This document shows positions 6,550 to 7,040 of a DNA stretch of 7,040 nt, piece after piece. The stretch covers positions 1-7,040 of the forward strand of contig DNNY01000022.1 of assembly GCA_003497765.1 (NCBI GenBank). The letters run 5' to 3'. Position numbers and translations under genes: made by a program. How positions within the stretch are numbered: the stretch's first letter is position 1; each line of letters begins with the position of its first letter. Source of the stretch: Oceanospirillaceae bacterium. Its GTDB lineage: Bacteria; Pseudomonadota; Gammaproteobacteria; Pseudomonadales; Balneatricaceae. The notes beneath the pieces were generated by a model. The model had not been told where the DNA came from. It saw only the letters and a list, made by a program, of their open reading frames with translations, and made no database searches.

Positions 6550-7040
6550 TTATGCGCCTTTTTGTGGACGCATATCCTCACGATTAATACCTGCTACCTT
6601 AACCGGGGTCTTCATCGCATCACGGCGGAAAGGCTCACCTAACTCTTGGTTAATAATAATTTCAATCAAGGTGGTTTTACCGTTCGCTTGATCAACCAAA
6701 GCTTGGCTTAAGGCAGAACTGACCTCTTCCATAGTGCGCGCCTGCACACCCTGTAAGCCACAGGCTTGAGCAATACCAGCATAGCTAACGTTTTCATCTA
6801 GCTCTGTACCGACAAAATTATCATCAAACCATAGCGTAGAGTTGCGCTTTTCAGCACCCCACTGATAGTTACGCATTACGATTTGGGTAATCGCTGGCCA
6901 CTCTTTACGACCAATAGCGGTCAGTTCAGTTACCGCAATACCAAAGGCACCGTCACCGGCAAAACCAACCACTGGCGTATCAGGACAACCAATCTTGGCA
7001 CCAATAATAGAAGGTAAACCATAACCACAAGGACCAAATA
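6550..7040 (-). CDS. xsc: Sulfoacetaldehyde acetyltransferase, C-terminal part
   Basis: The last 162 complete codons of a thiamine-diphosphate enzyme; the gene continues past the right edge, and the frame is open to position 7040, so no start lies in the window. The visible part begins FGPCGYGLPSIIGAKIG. It then carries the ThDP/Mg-binding block GDGAFGIAVTEL with the Asn of MRNYQWGAEKRN completing it. The NYQWGAEKRN, FVGTEL and ELGEPFRRDAM segments are those I associate with Xsc rather than acetolactate synthase or other ThDP relatives. Xsc cleaves sulfoacetaldehyde with phosphate to acetyl phosphate and sulfite, the desulfonation step in taurine and related C2-sulfonate catabolism. Family members are near 580-600 residues, so just over a quarter is seen. 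It is convergent with amtB and shares its terminator. No other taurine gene is in view. Confidence 0.88.
   Translation of the reverse strand, partial: FGPCGYGLPSIIGAKIGCPDTPVVGFAGDGAFGIAVTELTAIGRKEWPAITQIVMRNYQWGAEKRNSTLWFDDNFVGTELDENVSYAGIAQACGLQGVQARTMEEVSSALSQALVDQANGKTTLIEIIINQELGEPFRRDAMKTPVKVAGINREDMRPQKGA

Overview
The window looks like chromosomal DNA from a gammaproteobacterium, probably marine or aquatic. The gene order miaB-phoH(ybeZ)-ybeY-corC on the minus strand is typical of that class. The base composition is moderate (mid-40s % GC by eye). A taurine/sulfonate gene (xsc) next to a nitrogen-regulated glnK-amtB pair suits a coastal or marine heterotroph. I cannot name a genus from the sequence alone.

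Layout: positions 1-3331 hold a minus-strand RNA-maintenance cluster, in transcription order miaB (tRNA methylthiotransferase), phoH/ybeZ (ATPase), ybeY (rRNA-processing endoribonuclease) and the first 92 codons of corC (CBS-domain protein), which runs off the left edge. Spacings of 32-83 bases and a perfect -10 hexamer upstream of miaB fit one operon. Positions 3486-3980 (minus) hold an AT-rich orphan gene with a possible Imm26-like immunity-protein N-terminus. Next, on the plus strand, is a small membrane protein resembling a leaderless type IV prepilin peptidase (family A24). Its second catalytic Asp position is Glu and the surrounding GxGD motif is lost. The 209 bases between these two divergent genes contain candidate promoters and a near-perfect 16-bp palindrome.

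Positions 4667-6533 form a self-contained nitrogen-response unit. An almost consensus NtrC enhancer site, further half-sites and a nearly perfect sigma-54 -24/-12 promoter precede glnK (PII signal protein) and amtB (ammonium channel). The unit ends at a strong intrinsic terminator with a GAAA loop. GlnK is expected to gate AmtB according to nitrogen status. Convergent to amtB, and sharing the terminator, is the 3' part of xsc (sulfoacetaldehyde acetyltransferase), which runs off the right edge.

Most of the window is well-understood core biology. The least explained parts are the orphan immunity-like gene, the degenerate A24-like protein and the palindromes in their shared upstream region and at the glnK transcription start. 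I see no convincing new multi-gene system, no RNA gene, no CRISPR array and no insertion sequence. No gene-free stretch exceeds about 230 bases.
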